Notes under the pieces: model-generated | Database searches by the model: none | Told to the model about the DNA's origin: nothing | Seen by the model: the letters and a program-made list of their open reading frames with translations, nothing else | NCBI RefSeq assembly: GCF_014646355.1 | Contig: NZ_BMNH01000001.1 | Coordinates: forward strand, 196,615-260,614 | DNA: 64,000 nt | DNA from: Nonomuraea cavernae | Lineage (GTDB): Bacteria; Actinomycetota; Actinomycetes; Streptosporangiales; Streptosporangiaceae | Direction: 5' to 3' | In this document: positions 46,829 to 54,310 of the stretch, in pieces | Position numbering within the stretch: position 1 is the stretch's first letter | Layout: each line of letters begins with the position of its first letter | Program-made: the position numbers and the translations under genes

Positions 46829-48079
46829 TTACCGAGTGGGGTCGAACTCCCGCAGAGCCGCGGGCTGCTTGCCGGTCGTGATCTGCTCGGCGAGCATCCG
46901 CCCGGTGGCCGGGCCGTGGGTGAGCCCCCACATGCCGTGACCGCCGGCGACGTAGATCCCGGGGACGTGGGTGGCTCCGATGAGCGGCCGCCCGTCGGGG
47001 GTGACGGGACGCGGGCCGACCCAGGTGTCGGTGCGTTCCTCCCAGGAGACGCCGCTGAGCAGCGGCTTCGCCGACGCGATGATCGCGTCGACGCGCCTCT
47101 GGTACAGCGGGGCGTCGGCGTCGCAGAACTCCATGGTGCCCGCCACCCGCAGCTTGCCCTGGTACGGCGTGCAGGCCACCCGTACGGCCGGCAGGTAGAT
47201 CGGTCCGGGCACGGGCTGGTCGGTGGGCACGGTGAACGAGTAGCCACGACCGGCGCGCACCGGCACCCGGACGCCCCACTCCTTGGCGAGCTGGTTGAGC
47301 CAGGCGCCGGTGGCCACGACGACGGCGTCGGCCGTGACCGACTCGCCGGTGTCCGACCAGACGGTGAGCCCGCCGCGGTCCTCGCTCACCCCGGTCACCC
47401 GGAAGCCGGACCTGATCGCGGCGCCCCGCTCGGTGACGGCGCCGGCCAGCGCGTGGGTGAAGGCGCCGGGGTCGACGTAGCGCTGGCCGTCCAGCCGGAT
47501 CCCGGCCTTGGCCGTCCGGGAGAGCTGCGGCGCCTGCGCGTAGAGGTCGTCGCCTTCGAGCGCGGCGTACTTGATCTCCAGCCCGGAGTCGTTGATGCGG
47601 CGCAGCTCGTGCAGCAGCGCGACGGCCTGGCGCGTGGTCTGGAACGCGGCCATGATCGGGGCGTCGTGCGTGGGGGCCTCGACGCCGTTGGACGTGAGCA
47701 CGTCGAACGCTTCCAGGCACTCCTCGTTGAACGGCAGGTTGGCGCGTACCGCGCGACCCCAGTCCTTCCAGTTGCAGCGCAGGGCGAACGTGGTGAGGAA
47801 GGTCCACAGGCCCACGTCGGGGGTGACGGGCACGTGCAGCGGGGCGTCCCGGTCGAGCAGCGAACGCAGGCCGTAGCGCAGGACGCCGGGCTCGTTCAGC
47901 GGGATGGCCAGCCCCGGGGAGAGCCAGCCCGCGTTGCCCCACGACGCGCCCGAGGCGACGCCGTCCCGATCCACCACGGTGACGTCGACACCGCGTTCCT
48001 GCAGGAACCAGGCGGTGGACAGGCCCACCACACCGGCGCCGACGACCACGACCGTACGCGGCCCACCGTCGATGCTCAT
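46829..48079 (-). CDS. FAD-dependent D-amino-acid dehydrogenase (DadA-like)
   Basis: 416 residues from ATG 48079, which has a GCGGAGTGGCA ribosome site. The FAD-binding motif VVVVGAGVVGLSTAWFL is at the N-terminus, followed by ASWGNAGWLSPGLAIPL, typical of DadA. The C-terminal YVAGGHGMWGLTHGPATG closes the FAD site. It oxidatively deaminates D-amino acids or related amines. The PucR-type regulator gene ends 111 bases upstream on the same strand and may control it. Confidence 0.92.
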   Translation of the reverse strand: MSIDGGPRTVVVVGAGVVGLSTAWFLQERGVDVTVVDRDGVASGASWGNAGWLSPGLAIPLNEPGVLRYGLRSLLDRDAPLHVPVTPDVGLWTFLTTFALRCNWKDWGRAVRANLPFNEECLEAFDVLTSNGVEAPTHDAPIMAAFQTTRQAVALLHELRRINDSGLEIKYAALEGDDLYAQAPQLSRTAKAGIRLDGQRYVDPGAFTHALAGAVTERGAAIRSGFRVTGVSEDRGGLTVWSDTGESVTADAVVVATGAWLNQLAKEWGVRVPVRAGRGYSFTVPTDQPVPGPIYLPAVRVACTPYQGKLRVAGTMEFCDADAPLYQRRVDAIIASAKPLLSGVSWEERTDTWVGPRPVTPDGRPLIGATHVPGIYVAGGHGMWGLTHGPATGRMLAEQITTGKQPAALREFDPTR

Positions 48080-48190
48080 TGCCACTCCGCTCTCGCATGT
48101 CCGTATACGAGCGAGCATCGCCCGTACGGAGCGAGAATGGGCTGTACATCTCGGACAAGCACTAATGCGGCTTTTGTTCGGCCGCGACAA

Positions 48191-49855
48191 TCATCCGCCC
48201 TGGTGCACCGCCAACGCGATGATCATGGCCAGCCGTTTCTCCGGCAGGTCGAGCCGCAGGTTGGTGACGGCGGCCATCTTCCGCAGCCGGTATCTGACCG
48301 TGTTGGGATGGACGCCGAGGCGGCCGGCGGCGACGGCCAGATCTCCCTGCGCCTCCAGCCAGGCGCGCAGCGTCTCGATGTAGCGGGTGCCGTGCTCGGC
48401 GTCGTGCCGGGTCAGGTCGGCCACCGGCCCGCGCGCCGGAGCACGCCCGGCCGAGGCGGCCGCGCGCAGCCGTTGCAGCAGGATCTCGTCCCACGACTCG
48501 TCGTAGACGACCGGACCTCCCTCGGGCCGGGACGCCCGCAGGGCGAGGCTCTCGTCGGCCTCCTGCCTGCTCGCCGGGAGGTGGGCGGGCGTCGCCGGGC
48601 CGCCCACCCCGGCCAGCACGGTGACCCGGCGCGGCAGCACGCCCACGATGGCGGCGAGCCAGTCGAGGGCGGCCGAGACGTCGCCGCCCGAGGGCAGCAC
48701 CGTGTAGAGCGTGTTGCCGAACAGCGCGCTGCGGCCGGGCCGCGACCAGCCGAACCCGGTGGTCGCCCGCTCGAAGGCGAGCAGGATCGCCGCGTGCCGC
48801 TCCTCGGCGATGTGCGCCTGGAGCGCGATCACCCGGAACTGCCCACCCGGCAGCCCCAGCCGGCTGATCACCGCCGAGACGTCGGCCGTGCCCTCCAGCA
48901 ACTGGATGACCAGGTCGGACTCCACCCGCCGTTCCAGGTCGGCGCTGACCCGGGAACGCAGCAGGTGCAGCGCCACGGCCCGCGCCCCGTCGGCGAGGGC
49001 GGTGCTCCGCCCACCGGCCAGCGGCTGCTCGCACTCCACCCAGATCGACCCCAGCAGCTCGCGCCCGGCCCGGACGGCGACCACCATGCGGCCACGCAGC
49101 CCGTGGGCCGGCGACGGCTCGACGAACAACGGCTCGTCGGAGACCGCCAGGTGCGCGAAGACGCCCTTGCTCTCCAGCAACCGGTGCATGGCCTCGGAGA
49201 CCCGCCTGCCGAGGATCGTCTCCAGGCGCACCGGGTCGGCCGTCTGCTGGGAGCCCGAGTAGGCCAGCACCCGCGACATCTGGTCCTCGATCGTCACCGG
49301 GTAGCCGAGCTCGCCGGCCAGCGTGTCGGCGAACGCGAACAGGTCGGTCGGCCCCCGACCGGCCTCGGTCTCGCGGCCTTCGAGCACCAGCCCGTACACC
49401 ACGCCGAAGAGCTGGCTCCAGGACACCTCGGGATCGACCAGCAGCACCGCGACCCCGCCGTCACGCGCCTCGGCCAACGCCGTCTCCGCCGACTCGTCCA
49501 GGCCCGTTTCATCCAGCGCCGTCTCGTTGAGCCCCGTCTCGTTGAGCGCCGTCTCGTTGAGCGCCGTCTTTTCCAGCGCTGTCTCGGCCAGCGCTGTCTC
49601 GGCCAGCGCTGTCTCGGCCAGTGCCGTGCTCTCGCGCACCAGCACCACCGTCGCCCGCGCGGCCCGCGCCAGCCGGACGGCCTCGGCCGCCGACTCCACC
49701 CCGACGGCCAGGAACACGTCACCGGTCGCCGCCCGAGGGTCGGTCGGGTCGTGCACCACCACGCTGCGCAGCGCGACGTCACGTGACGCGGGCGCGCTCC
49801 ACAACCTCGCCCCGTAGCCCCCGAGAACGTTGACCAGCCGATCCAGCTTCAGCAT
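48191..49855 (-). CDS. PucR-family transcriptional regulator with a pentapeptide-repeat insert
   Basis: 554 residues from ATG 49855 (AGGTGAG upstream); GTG 49867 is possible. The PucR layout holds: an N-terminal ligand region, a GGDEF-like middle, and a C-terminal HTH (VAAGRLGVHPNTVRYRLRKM). Unusually, the N-terminal domain carries nine tandem TALxE-type pentapeptides (about residues 79-125), between ESTALAE and SAETALAEA. These loops are absent from the family as I know it. It probably regulates the DadA-like gene downstream. Confidence 0.88.
   Translation of the reverse strand: MLKLDRLVNVLGGYGARLWSAPASRDVALRSVVVHDPTDPRAATGDVFLAVGVESAAEAVRLARAARATVVLVRESTALAETALAETALAETALEKTALNETALNETGLNETALDETGLDESAETALAEARDGGVAVLLVDPEVSWSQLFGVVYGLVLEGRETEAGRGPTDLFAFADTLAGELGYPVTIEDQMSRVLAYSGSQQTADPVRLETILGRRVSEAMHRLLESKGVFAHLAVSDEPLFVEPSPAHGLRGRMVVAVRAGRELLGSIWVECEQPLAGGRSTALADGARAVALHLLRSRVSADLERRVESDLVIQLLEGTADVSAVISRLGLPGGQFRVIALQAHIAEERHAAILLAFERATTGFGWSRPGRSALFGNTLYTVLPSGGDVSAALDWLAAIVGVLPRRVTVLAGVGGPATPAHLPASRQEADESLALRASRPEGGPVVYDESWDEILLQRLRAAASAGRAPARGPVADLTRHDAEHGTRYIETLRAWLEAQGDLAVAAGRLGVHPNTVRYRLRKMAAVTNLRLDLPEKRLAMIIALAVHQGG
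49498..49629 (-). repeat. 15-bp tandem repeat inside the PucR gene
   Basis: About nine in-frame copies encode TALAE, TALNE, TGLNE, TALDE variants. Neighbouring copies are nearly identical in DNA. Confidence 0.9.
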
Positions 49856-50021
49856 CGCCGCGCTCACCTACCCGTCGTCGCGCCGCATCCGCGCAGCGTA
49901 CACGCGGTGACGGACCGGGCACCGCCCGACGCTCGCCGCGCGTCCGGGTCTTCGGCACCGGTGACGCGGCCTCCGGGCGCTGACGGCTCGCGGTCTTGAC
50001 GCGCAGCCTCCGGCGCGCTGC

Positions 50022-50549
50022 TCAGCGCGTGGCCGGTGCCTCCTGAACGGCCGCGCCCAGCTGCGGGATCACCCGGTCGTACCAGCCGTCCAGCACCTCG
50101 CCCAGGCGCGGCAGATCGGACTCGACCAGCGCGAGGCCGGGGGTGGGCACGACGGCGCCCAGCTCGACCAGCAGCGGCCGCAGATGCACCTCGACCGCCA
50201 GGGCGTGCCGGGGATCGCCCATGACGAGCAGGGGCAGCGCCACCGCGCCCGCCAGCGCGTCCGGCCGCAACCGGTCGAGGAACGCCTTGAGCAGGCCGGT
50301 GTAGGTGCCCTTGTACGTCGGGCTGGCGACCACGACCAGGTCGGCCCCGGCCACGAGTTCGAGCGCCACCTCCACCGCGGGCGCCGGCAGGACGGCGAGC
50401 AGCTGCGGGCCGAGCGCCGCCAGGTCGATCAGGTCGGGGGCGGCGGCGTGGCCGAGACGCCGGCCGAGGGTCTCGGCCGCCTCCACCGCCACGGCCAGCG
50501 TCCTGGACCCGCTCCTGGGGTTGCCGACCAGCGCCACGATGCCGCTCAC
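50022..50549 (-). CDS. NAD(P)H-dependent FMN reductase (SsuE-like)
   Basis: 175 residues from GTG 50549, which overlaps the upstream stop (GTGA). Flavodoxin-like fold: VALVGNPRSGSRTLAVA binds FMN phosphate at the N-terminus, and VVVASPTYKGTYTGLLKAFLDRL is the family signature. It would supply reduced FMN to a partner monooxygenase or reduce a substrate directly, but no flavin monooxygenase is in the window. It is the last gene of the LanC-like operon. Confidence 0.9.
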   Translation of the reverse strand: MSGIVALVGNPRSGSRTLAVAVEAAETLGRRLGHAAAPDLIDLAALGPQLLAVLPAPAVEVALELVAGADLVVVASPTYKGTYTGLLKAFLDRLRPDALAGAVALPLLVMGDPRHALAVEVHLRPLLVELGAVVPTPGLALVESDLPRLGEVLDGWYDRVIPQLGAAVQEAPATR

Positions 50550-50746
50550 GAGACCACCACCCCATCCACCACCCCACCCGACGACCCGGCCGCGAAGCGG
50601 GCCGTCGTCAGGATCCGCCACGGGCGCCTGCGGGCGCGGGGCGGCTCGGCGTCTCCGTCCGGCTCGGCGTCGTCGTCGGGCAGGTCGTACCTGTGGACGT
50701 CGCCGGACTCCGGCGGCGCTTCGGTACGGGTGGCGGCTTCAGGCAA
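50546..50746 (-). CDS. 66-residue small protein between LanC-like and FMN reductase genes
   Basis: From TTG 50746, with AGGAGG (50756-50761) nine bases upstream, a 66-residue protein is coded. An acidic N-terminal part (HRYDLPDDDAEPDGDAEP) is followed by ARRRPWRILTTARF and a Gly/Ser/Val tail ending GVVVS. Its stop overlaps the reductase start. The acidic segment, the basic junction and the short Thr/Ser-containing end look like a RiPP leader and core, but there is no Cys, so ordinary lanthionines could not form within it. A GTG at 50851 in the same frame would give 101 residues but has no ribosome site. Confidence 0.6.
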   Translation of the reverse strand: MPEAATRTEAPPESGDVHRYDLPDDDAEPDGDAEPPRARRRPWRILTTARFAAGSSGGVVDGVVVS

Positions 50747-50804
50747 CGAAGGTCGCCTCCTCTCGCTGGGCCGCGGCGACCTCGTCGCGCGGCGGGGGGT
50801 GTCC

Positions 50805-50850
50805 GAACTCAAGTCAATATTCCCTACATGTTTTACATGAAAACTCGTCA
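50805..50850 (-). promoter_or_regulatory. AT-rich putative promoter or operator inside the LanC-like operon
   Basis: An AT-rich island in GC-rich DNA carries an inverted repeat (CATGT-AAA-ACATG on the minus strand) and TTGACT. It is just upstream of the small-protein gene and could give it its own promoter. Confidence 0.45.
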
Positions 50851-52185
50851 CGGGTTCTGGTGGGGACGCAGGGTGGTGGTGGGGACGGGGATGGCCGGAA
50901 ACGGGTTGTCCGGGAGGAGGATCACCCGGCGGGCCTCGTCCGGCCGCGTCGCGGCGTCGAAGTGCAGCAGAGCGGCGCCGATCCCGGCGGCCCCGACCAG
51001 ATAGCCGGTGTCCGCGGTCACCTCGCCGGGCCGCAACCGGCGGTACGCCTGATACCAGCGCAGCCCCCGGTCGTCATGGCCGGTGGCGCGGCCGACGAGG
51101 TCGCTCGCGAGCGTCGCGGCGTAGGTCAGGTACGACTCCCGCCCGGTCACCGCCCATAACCCGACGAAGAGCTCCAGCAGGCCGGCCGAGCCGCAGCACT
51201 GGCAGGCGACGTTCCAGAACCCGGCCGTGCGCCGGCGCGGAACGCCGCTCTCGGTGATGCCACGGGCCAGCCGCACCACCCAGTCGAGGTCGCCCGCGTC
51301 GCCGGTCACCCGGTACAGCTCGTAGAACATCCGCGCCACCCCGGCCGAACCGGAGCAGAACCCCAGGTAGTGCAGCCCTCGCGCCTGCGGCACGTGATGC
51401 GGCACGACGGCGCACCGGCCGGTCACGACGCTGACCGTGCGGACGAAGTCGGCTCCCCTGCGGGCGGCGTCGAGGAAGCTCCGCTCACCCGTGGCGCTGT
51501 GGAGGCGGGCCAGGAGGAAGGCGGTGCCCGCCGTACCGGAGAGGAAACCCGGGGTGACGGCGTCGGTGGGCAGGTCGGCGCAGTCGCCGAAGCGGTGACC
51601 CGGGACGGCCCGGCCGGCGATGCGCGCCCCGGCCTCGGCGGCGAGCTCCTCGTAGGCGGGCACGCCGAGGACCGCGGCGGCCCGCAGCAGGCCGAGCACG
51701 ATCCCACCGTCGCCGCGTTGGGCCGGATCCCCCGTCCAGCCGGGGCCGCCGTCGAGGGGCCGGGCCGCGTGGACGATCCGGTCGGCCATCTCCGCGATCG
51801 TCTCCTCGAAGCCGCCGAGCGCCCAGTCGGCCTCGGTGAGCGCCACGAGCATGCCGGCCAGGCCGTGGTGGAAGGTGAGATCTCGCTGATCGCACCAGGT
51901 GGCGGCCAGGTAGCGGGCACCGGCGCGGGCGTCGTCCAGGTAGGCCTCGCGCCCGGTCGCCGCGGCGAGTTCGAGGAAGAACAGCACGATGCCGGCGGCT
52001 CCGGCGTACAGGGAAGCGGGCTCCGTGCCGACGGCCGACCTGCCCCGGGGGTCGGGGTTGGCCTGCCAGTGCCGCCCGCGACGGTCGTCGACGGCCGCGG
52101 ACCGGACCCAGCGTGCGGCCAGGATGGCGGCGTTCAACGGTGTCTCAGCGTGCTCGCTCGGTGAGCGGGTTCCATCCAAACCCAT
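50848..52185 (-). CDS. Stand-alone LanC-like protein with CCG zinc motif
   Basis: 445 residues from ATG 52185; ATG 52203 is also possible. The alpha/alpha barrel repeats of LanC are visible: ASLYAGAAGIVLFFLELA, TFHHGLAGMLVALTEA, FLSGTAGTAFLLARLH, LGFCSGSAGVARMFYEL, CQCCGSAGLLELFVGLW and YLVGAAGIGAALLHF. Zinc ligands would be the Cys in GFCSGSAG and both Cys in CCGSAG; the usual CHG is CCG here, as in three-Cys-zinc LanM enzymes such as ProcM. No LanB, LanM or LanKC dehydratase is nearby, so the substrate is open: a peptide, glutathione-like thiol or other Michael acceptor. Confidence 0.88.
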   Translation of the reverse strand: MGLDGTRSPSEHAETPLNAAILAARWVRSAAVDDRRGRHWQANPDPRGRSAVGTEPASLYAGAAGIVLFFLELAAATGREAYLDDARAGARYLAATWCDQRDLTFHHGLAGMLVALTEADWALGGFEETIAEMADRIVHAARPLDGGPGWTGDPAQRGDGGIVLGLLRAAAVLGVPAYEELAAEAGARIAGRAVPGHRFGDCADLPTDAVTPGFLSGTAGTAFLLARLHSATGERSFLDAARRGADFVRTVSVVTGRCAVVPHHVPQARGLHYLGFCSGSAGVARMFYELYRVTGDAGDLDWVVRLARGITESGVPRRRTAGFWNVACQCCGSAGLLELFVGLWAVTGRESYLTYAATLASDLVGRATGHDDRGLRWYQAYRRLRPGEVTADTGYLVGAAGIGAALLHFDAATRPDEARRVILLPDNPFPAIPVPTTTLRPHQNP

Positions 52186-52252
52186 ACTTGAAGCATCCCA
52201 CATATTTGGTAGGAAAATAGGTATAGATACCGTTGAGATCGGGAGGTCGTCT

Positions 52253-53209
52253 GTGCCCATGCCGGATTTCTTGATCATCGGGGTCCCCAAAGCCGGAACG
52301 ACGGCCCTGCACGCCGCTCTCCACCGGCATCCTGACCTCTTCCTGTCGCCCGTCAAGGAGCCGAAGCACTTCCTCACCGACGGGCCTCCCCCGAGCACGG
52401 GTGGTCCCGGCGACGCCGAAACCTACCGCGAGCACGTCTGGCGGCGCACGGACTACGAGAAACTCTTCGCCGTGGCGCCCCCCGGCACCCTCGCCGGCGA
52501 GGCCACTCCCTTCTACCTGTACGACCTGGCCGCGCAGCGGCGCATCCGCGAGGCCGTCCCGCACGCCAGACTGATCGTGATCCTGCGCGACCCCGTCGAA
52601 CGGGCCCACTCCAACTGGACGCACCTGTGGTCGGCCGGGCTGGAGCCGATCGGCGACGTGGTGCGCGCCTGCGCGGAGGAGGAACGACGCATCGCCGCCG
52701 GATGGGCGCACTTCTGGCACTACGTGGCACTCGGCAGGTACGGCGAGCAGCTGGCTCACCTGTTCACGCTGTTCGCCCGCGAGCAGGTGCTGATCTTCCG
52801 GTACCGCGACCTCGTCGACCGGCCCGCCGAGACGCTCGACCGGATCTGCGCCTTCCTCGGCGTACGCCAGGGCCTGGTCAGCGTGCTCCCGAGGGAGAAC
52901 GTGACGGCGCATCCCGACGCCAGCCCGCGGCACGCGCTGCTGGCGTCGTTCCGGCGCCGGGTGCCCTCCGGCCTGGCCGCCCCGATCGAGAAGCTGCTCC
53001 AGCACCGCGGCGACCCCCGCCGGCCGCTGACCTGGGAGCAGCGGCAGTCGCTCATCCCCTACTTCGCGGCGGACGTCCGGCTGCTCCAGGAGGTCACCGG
53101 GCAGGACTTCGGCGACTGGCTGCGGCCCAGGGAACGCTCGGGCGGCCTGGTCGGGACCCGGCCGCCCGGTCAGCGCCAGTCGCGGAACGGCCGGCCGCCC
53201 CCGGCGTGA
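52253..53209 (+). CDS. PAPS-dependent sulfotransferase
   Basis: 318 residues from GTG 52253, six bases after GGGAGG; ATG 52259 is an alternative. The 5'-phosphosulfate loop is IGVPKAGTTALHAALHRHP and the 3'-phosphate motif is VILRDPVERAHSNW. These make it a cytosolic carbohydrate or small-molecule-type sulfotransferase. It is divergent from the LanC-like operon, with 67 bases between starts, so the two are likely co-regulated. The acceptor is unknown. Confidence 0.9.
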   Translation: MPMPDFLIIGVPKAGTTALHAALHRHPDLFLSPVKEPKHFLTDGPPPSTGGPGDAETYREHVWRRTDYEKLFAVAPPGTLAGEATPFYLYDLAAQRRIREAVPHARLIVILRDPVERAHSNWTHLWSAGLEPIGDVVRACAEEERRIAAGWAHFWHYVALGRYGEQLAHLFTLFAREQVLIFRYRDLVDRPAETLDRICAFLGVRQGLVSVLPRENVTAHPDASPRHALLASFRRRVPSGLAAPIEKLLQHRGDPRRPLTWEQRQSLIPYFAADVRLLQEVTGQDFGDWLRPRERSGGLVGTRPPGQRQSRNGRPPPA

Positions 53210-53224
53210 TCCGCCGGGACCGGA

Positions 53225-54142
53225 TCAGCGCAGCTCGGTGCGCAGCTCGTGGGCGCCGTCGGGGCGGGTGTACTCGTAGTAGAGCCGGATCCCGCCCGAG
53301 GGCAGCTCGACGAGGTCGACATAGCGCAGGCCGCCGCCCGCGTGGGGCGACTCGGCGGCGGGGGCGTCGCCCAGCGGGGTCAGCGCCGCCGGATCGGTGC
53401 CCGCGGCGACGCCGGTGCGCTCCTCGTAGTTCTCCGCCGCCGTGGCGCGGCCGTCGTAGAAGGCCAGCACCCGATCGCCCTCGAACCGTACGGCGCTGAC
53501 GCGGGCGCCCCGCGCGTCCCACATGCCCGGACGGCCGCTCAGCGCCGTGCCGTGCCATGTCCACTCCAGGCCGTCGGCGCTGGTGGCGTAGTCGGTCACC
53601 ATCTGGTCGGCCTGGTCGGGGTCGGCCAGCGGGTGGCAGGAGGCCCACAGGTGCCACGTCGCGCCCCGCCGTACGATCACGGTGTCCTTCACCCCCGTCT
53701 TGGGGTCACCCGGGAGGACGGTGACGCGCGAGCCCGGGTCGAATGCCGACGGGTCGCCGGCCTCGAGCACCTCCACCCGCCAGTGCTTGGTCCCCTCGGT
53801 GGCGCAGCTCAGGTAGAGCCGCCAGCGGCCGTCGGCCACGCGCACCAGCGTGGGCCGCTCCAGCGACTCGGCGTCCATCTGCTCACGGGTGATCGTGGTC
53901 AGGGTCTCGAAGCGCTCGCCGTCCGCCGACCGGGCGACCGCGACCGCGTAGCCGCGCCCCTCGCCCACGGGTCTCCGCAGCCGGTAGGCGAGATAAACGA
54001 ACCCGTCGGCCGCGACCGCGCTGGGGGCCCCTGCCCAATGGCCGTCACCGGAGACCGGGGGCACGACCGCGACAGCCGCACGGTCGGGGTCGGGCAGCAG
54101 ACCGGCAAGCCGGCGAACGTCCTCATCCATCGACATGGGCAT
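53225..54142 (-). CDS. Five-bladed propeller, glycosidase/sialidase-like protein
   Basis: About 305 residues; the start is uncertain between ATG 54142 and 54130 because no clear ribosome site is seen. Blade-like repeats ([54 protein letters not shown]) resemble glycosyl hydrolase family 43/62/32-type or BNR propellers. There is no signal peptide, so it may act in the cytoplasm. The catalytic acids cannot be assigned with certainty. It converges on the sulfotransferase. Confidence 0.75.
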   Translation of the reverse strand: MPMSMDEDVRRLAGLLPDPDRAAVAVVPPVSGDGHWAGAPSAVAADGFVYLAYRLRRPVGEGRGYAVAVARSADGERFETLTTITREQMDAESLERPTLVRVADGRWRLYLSCATEGTKHWRVEVLEAGDPSAFDPGSRVTVLPGDPKTGVKDTVIVRRGATWHLWASCHPLADPDQADQMVTDYATSADGLEWTWHGTALSGRPGMWDARGARVSAVRFEGDRVLAFYDGRATAAENYEERTGVAAGTDPAALTPLGDAPAAESPHAGGGLRYVDLVELPSGGIRLYYEYTRPDGAHELRTELR

Positions 54143-54310
54143 GAGATTAGGCCACGACAGGGGACCGGGCATGGCTACTCACCTTCCCTTTAGGAATCCA
54201 TGCATTTCAAGGGGATTTTACGTGAAGACCGGAGGGACCCGCCGCCTTCCCGTACGGCGGAGACGGTCCTAGGGTGGGGGGTCGTCTGTGTCCGTGAAGG
54301 GGGGAGCCGC

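Noticed and set aside
50747..50851. N-terminal extension of the 66-residue protein from GTG 50851, overlapping the LanC-like stop
   Set aside because: There is no ribosome site before 50851 and the codons are AT-rich and atypical, whereas a strong AGGAGG precedes TTG 50746. Kept only as an alternative.
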